Source: a candidate division WS1 bacterium (GTDB lineage Bacteria > Armatimonadota > Zipacnadia > Zipacnadales > UBA5352). Taken from it: 42,498 nucleotides of DNA. Below, piece by piece: positions 41,913-42,498 of this stretch. Location of the stretch: contig JAAYJW010000212.1 in assembly GCA_012522765.1 (NCBI GenBank), forward strand, positions 1 to 42,498. Reading direction: 5' to 3'. Position 1 is the stretch's first letter. Each line of letters begins with the position of its first letter. A model generated the notes under the pieces. It did no database searches. It had not been told where the DNA came from and worked only from the letters and a program-made list of their open reading frames with translations. Position numbers and translations under genes: made by a program.

Positions 41913-42498
41913 TCAGTAACCGGTAGTGGTTGAGGGTTTGCGGACCCAGTAGGGCCACGCGGGATGCGTTCGATCCGACCACGTGCTGGTCTTGTTGGGA
42001 TTGAGGGTCTCCTTCGTGTACCACTTCGCATGGCCGTCAACGTGCGCGACGTTGCTGCCGCCGTTGTGCCGGTCGCCCGGGATGTAACTCGTGCCATAGC
42101 CGCGGAGGATCCCGTTGTTGCTCACCGGCTCGGAGAGCATCATCATCCGCGAAGGATCCTCTATATCCGACAACGAGTAGCCGCCTGCGGCGGGCGCGCC
42201 GCTGTCGGATTCATAGCGGTAGCCGAGTCCGTTCGACGCGTTGGTCCCGTATCCGTTGTAGCCGTATCCGCCGAAGTAGTAGCCGGAGTTCGCCGGTGTC
42301 TCAGTCATCAATGTCGGCGCGCTCGGGCAGGCAAAGACCTGTGAGTTCTTCACGTACGGGGCGATAGCCTAGAACCAGCGCCGCCCACCTGAGGTGTAGA
42401 AGAGGTTCCTCTCGACCGTAAACCTCTCGTCGTAGTCCTGGACATACATGAGCATGGAGAGGGCAAGCTGCTTGACGTTCGAGAGACAGGACGTTTGC
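41913..42498 (-). pseudogene. H-X9-DG type pseudopilin (DUF1559-like) with in-frame TAG; 5' end outside window
   Basis: Reading the minus strand from 42497, the frame begins QTSCLSNVKQLALSMLMYVQ and continues through DYDERF, typical of prepilin-like proteins of the DUF1559/SBP-bac_10 kind. It continues to RRWF, then hits TAG at 42369-42371, and resumes in the same frame with AIAPYVKNSQVFACPSAP through HNGGSNVAHVDGHAKWYTKE, the H-X9-DG C-terminal signature. The segments on both sides belong to one protein, so an expected Glu or Gln codon has become a stop. TAG is the normal stop of several genes here (ends at 897, 14560, 20899, 22719, 30120), so general readthrough is unlikely. A GTG at 42353 could restart a C-terminal fragment. 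An assembly error is not excluded. Confidence 0.7.

Noticed and set aside
42369-42371. TAG as a recoded amino-acid codon
   Set aside because: Several genes in this window terminate with TAG, so general reassignment is not supported; a nonsense mutation or sequence error is simpler.
1-42498. tRNA, rRNA, CRISPR array, insertion sequence or phage genes
   Set aside because: None was visible on reading; no transposase, integrase or repeated spacer structure was found.

Overview
The window is high-GC bacterial DNA (about 65% by eye) with short intergenic gaps, many overlapping starts, and GTG and TTG starts beside good Shine-Dalgarno sequences. No rRNA, tRNA, CRISPR array, transposase or integrase was seen. 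Taxonomy is inferred: the H-X9-DG pseudopilin at the right end, the abundance of secreted LamG and carbohydrate-binding proteins, the GH106-like hydrolase and the DUF2752 protein fit Armatimonadota or a similar Planctomycetes/Lentisphaerae-type lineage. A firm placement needs phylogeny.

Left edge (1-1950): a possible gene tail, an SMP-30/gluconolactonase-type protein, and the beta subunit of a 2-oxoacid dehydrogenase E1.

Centre (1970-33426): a large cell-surface polysaccharide locus. It encodes one GT2 and six GT4 glycosyltransferases, a GT-C (PMT/GT39-like) transferase, a MurJ/Wzx-like flippase, an O-antigen ligase/polymerase-like protein, an SLBB outer-membrane export protein, and a Wzc-like co-polymerase whose ATP-binding motifs have decayed. 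It also has a small module of one acyl carrier protein and two alpha/beta hydrolases resembling the exosortase-A-associated hydrolases 2 and 1, but no exosortase. Three secreted proteins rich in carbohydrate-binding and LamG-like modules (one of 1417 residues with TPRs) sit inside the locus. Two tandem alkaline-phosphatase-superfamily proteins follow; one keeps its metal ligands and the other has lost them. A Trm112-like/methyltransferase fusion, LipB and a DUF2752 membrane protein complete the block. No initiating sugar-phosphate transferase or nucleotide-sugar synthesis gene lies in the window, so the locus is probably incomplete here or relies on genes elsewhere.

Right part (33528-42498): a GH106-like glycoside hydrolase; a catalytic-domain-only aspartokinase with a good sigma-70-type promoter; a small TPR protein; and a minus-strand operon of a secreted LamG protein, a PL10-type pectate lyase and a zinc-ligand-lacking MDR dehydrogenase. 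The last gene is a pseudopilin interrupted by an in-frame TAG. The GH106-like and PL10 genes hint at pectin/rhamnogalacturonan use.

The observations most worth pursuing are the active/inactive phosphatase pair, the exosortase-free ACP-hydrolase module, the Walker-less co-polymerase and the broken pilin.
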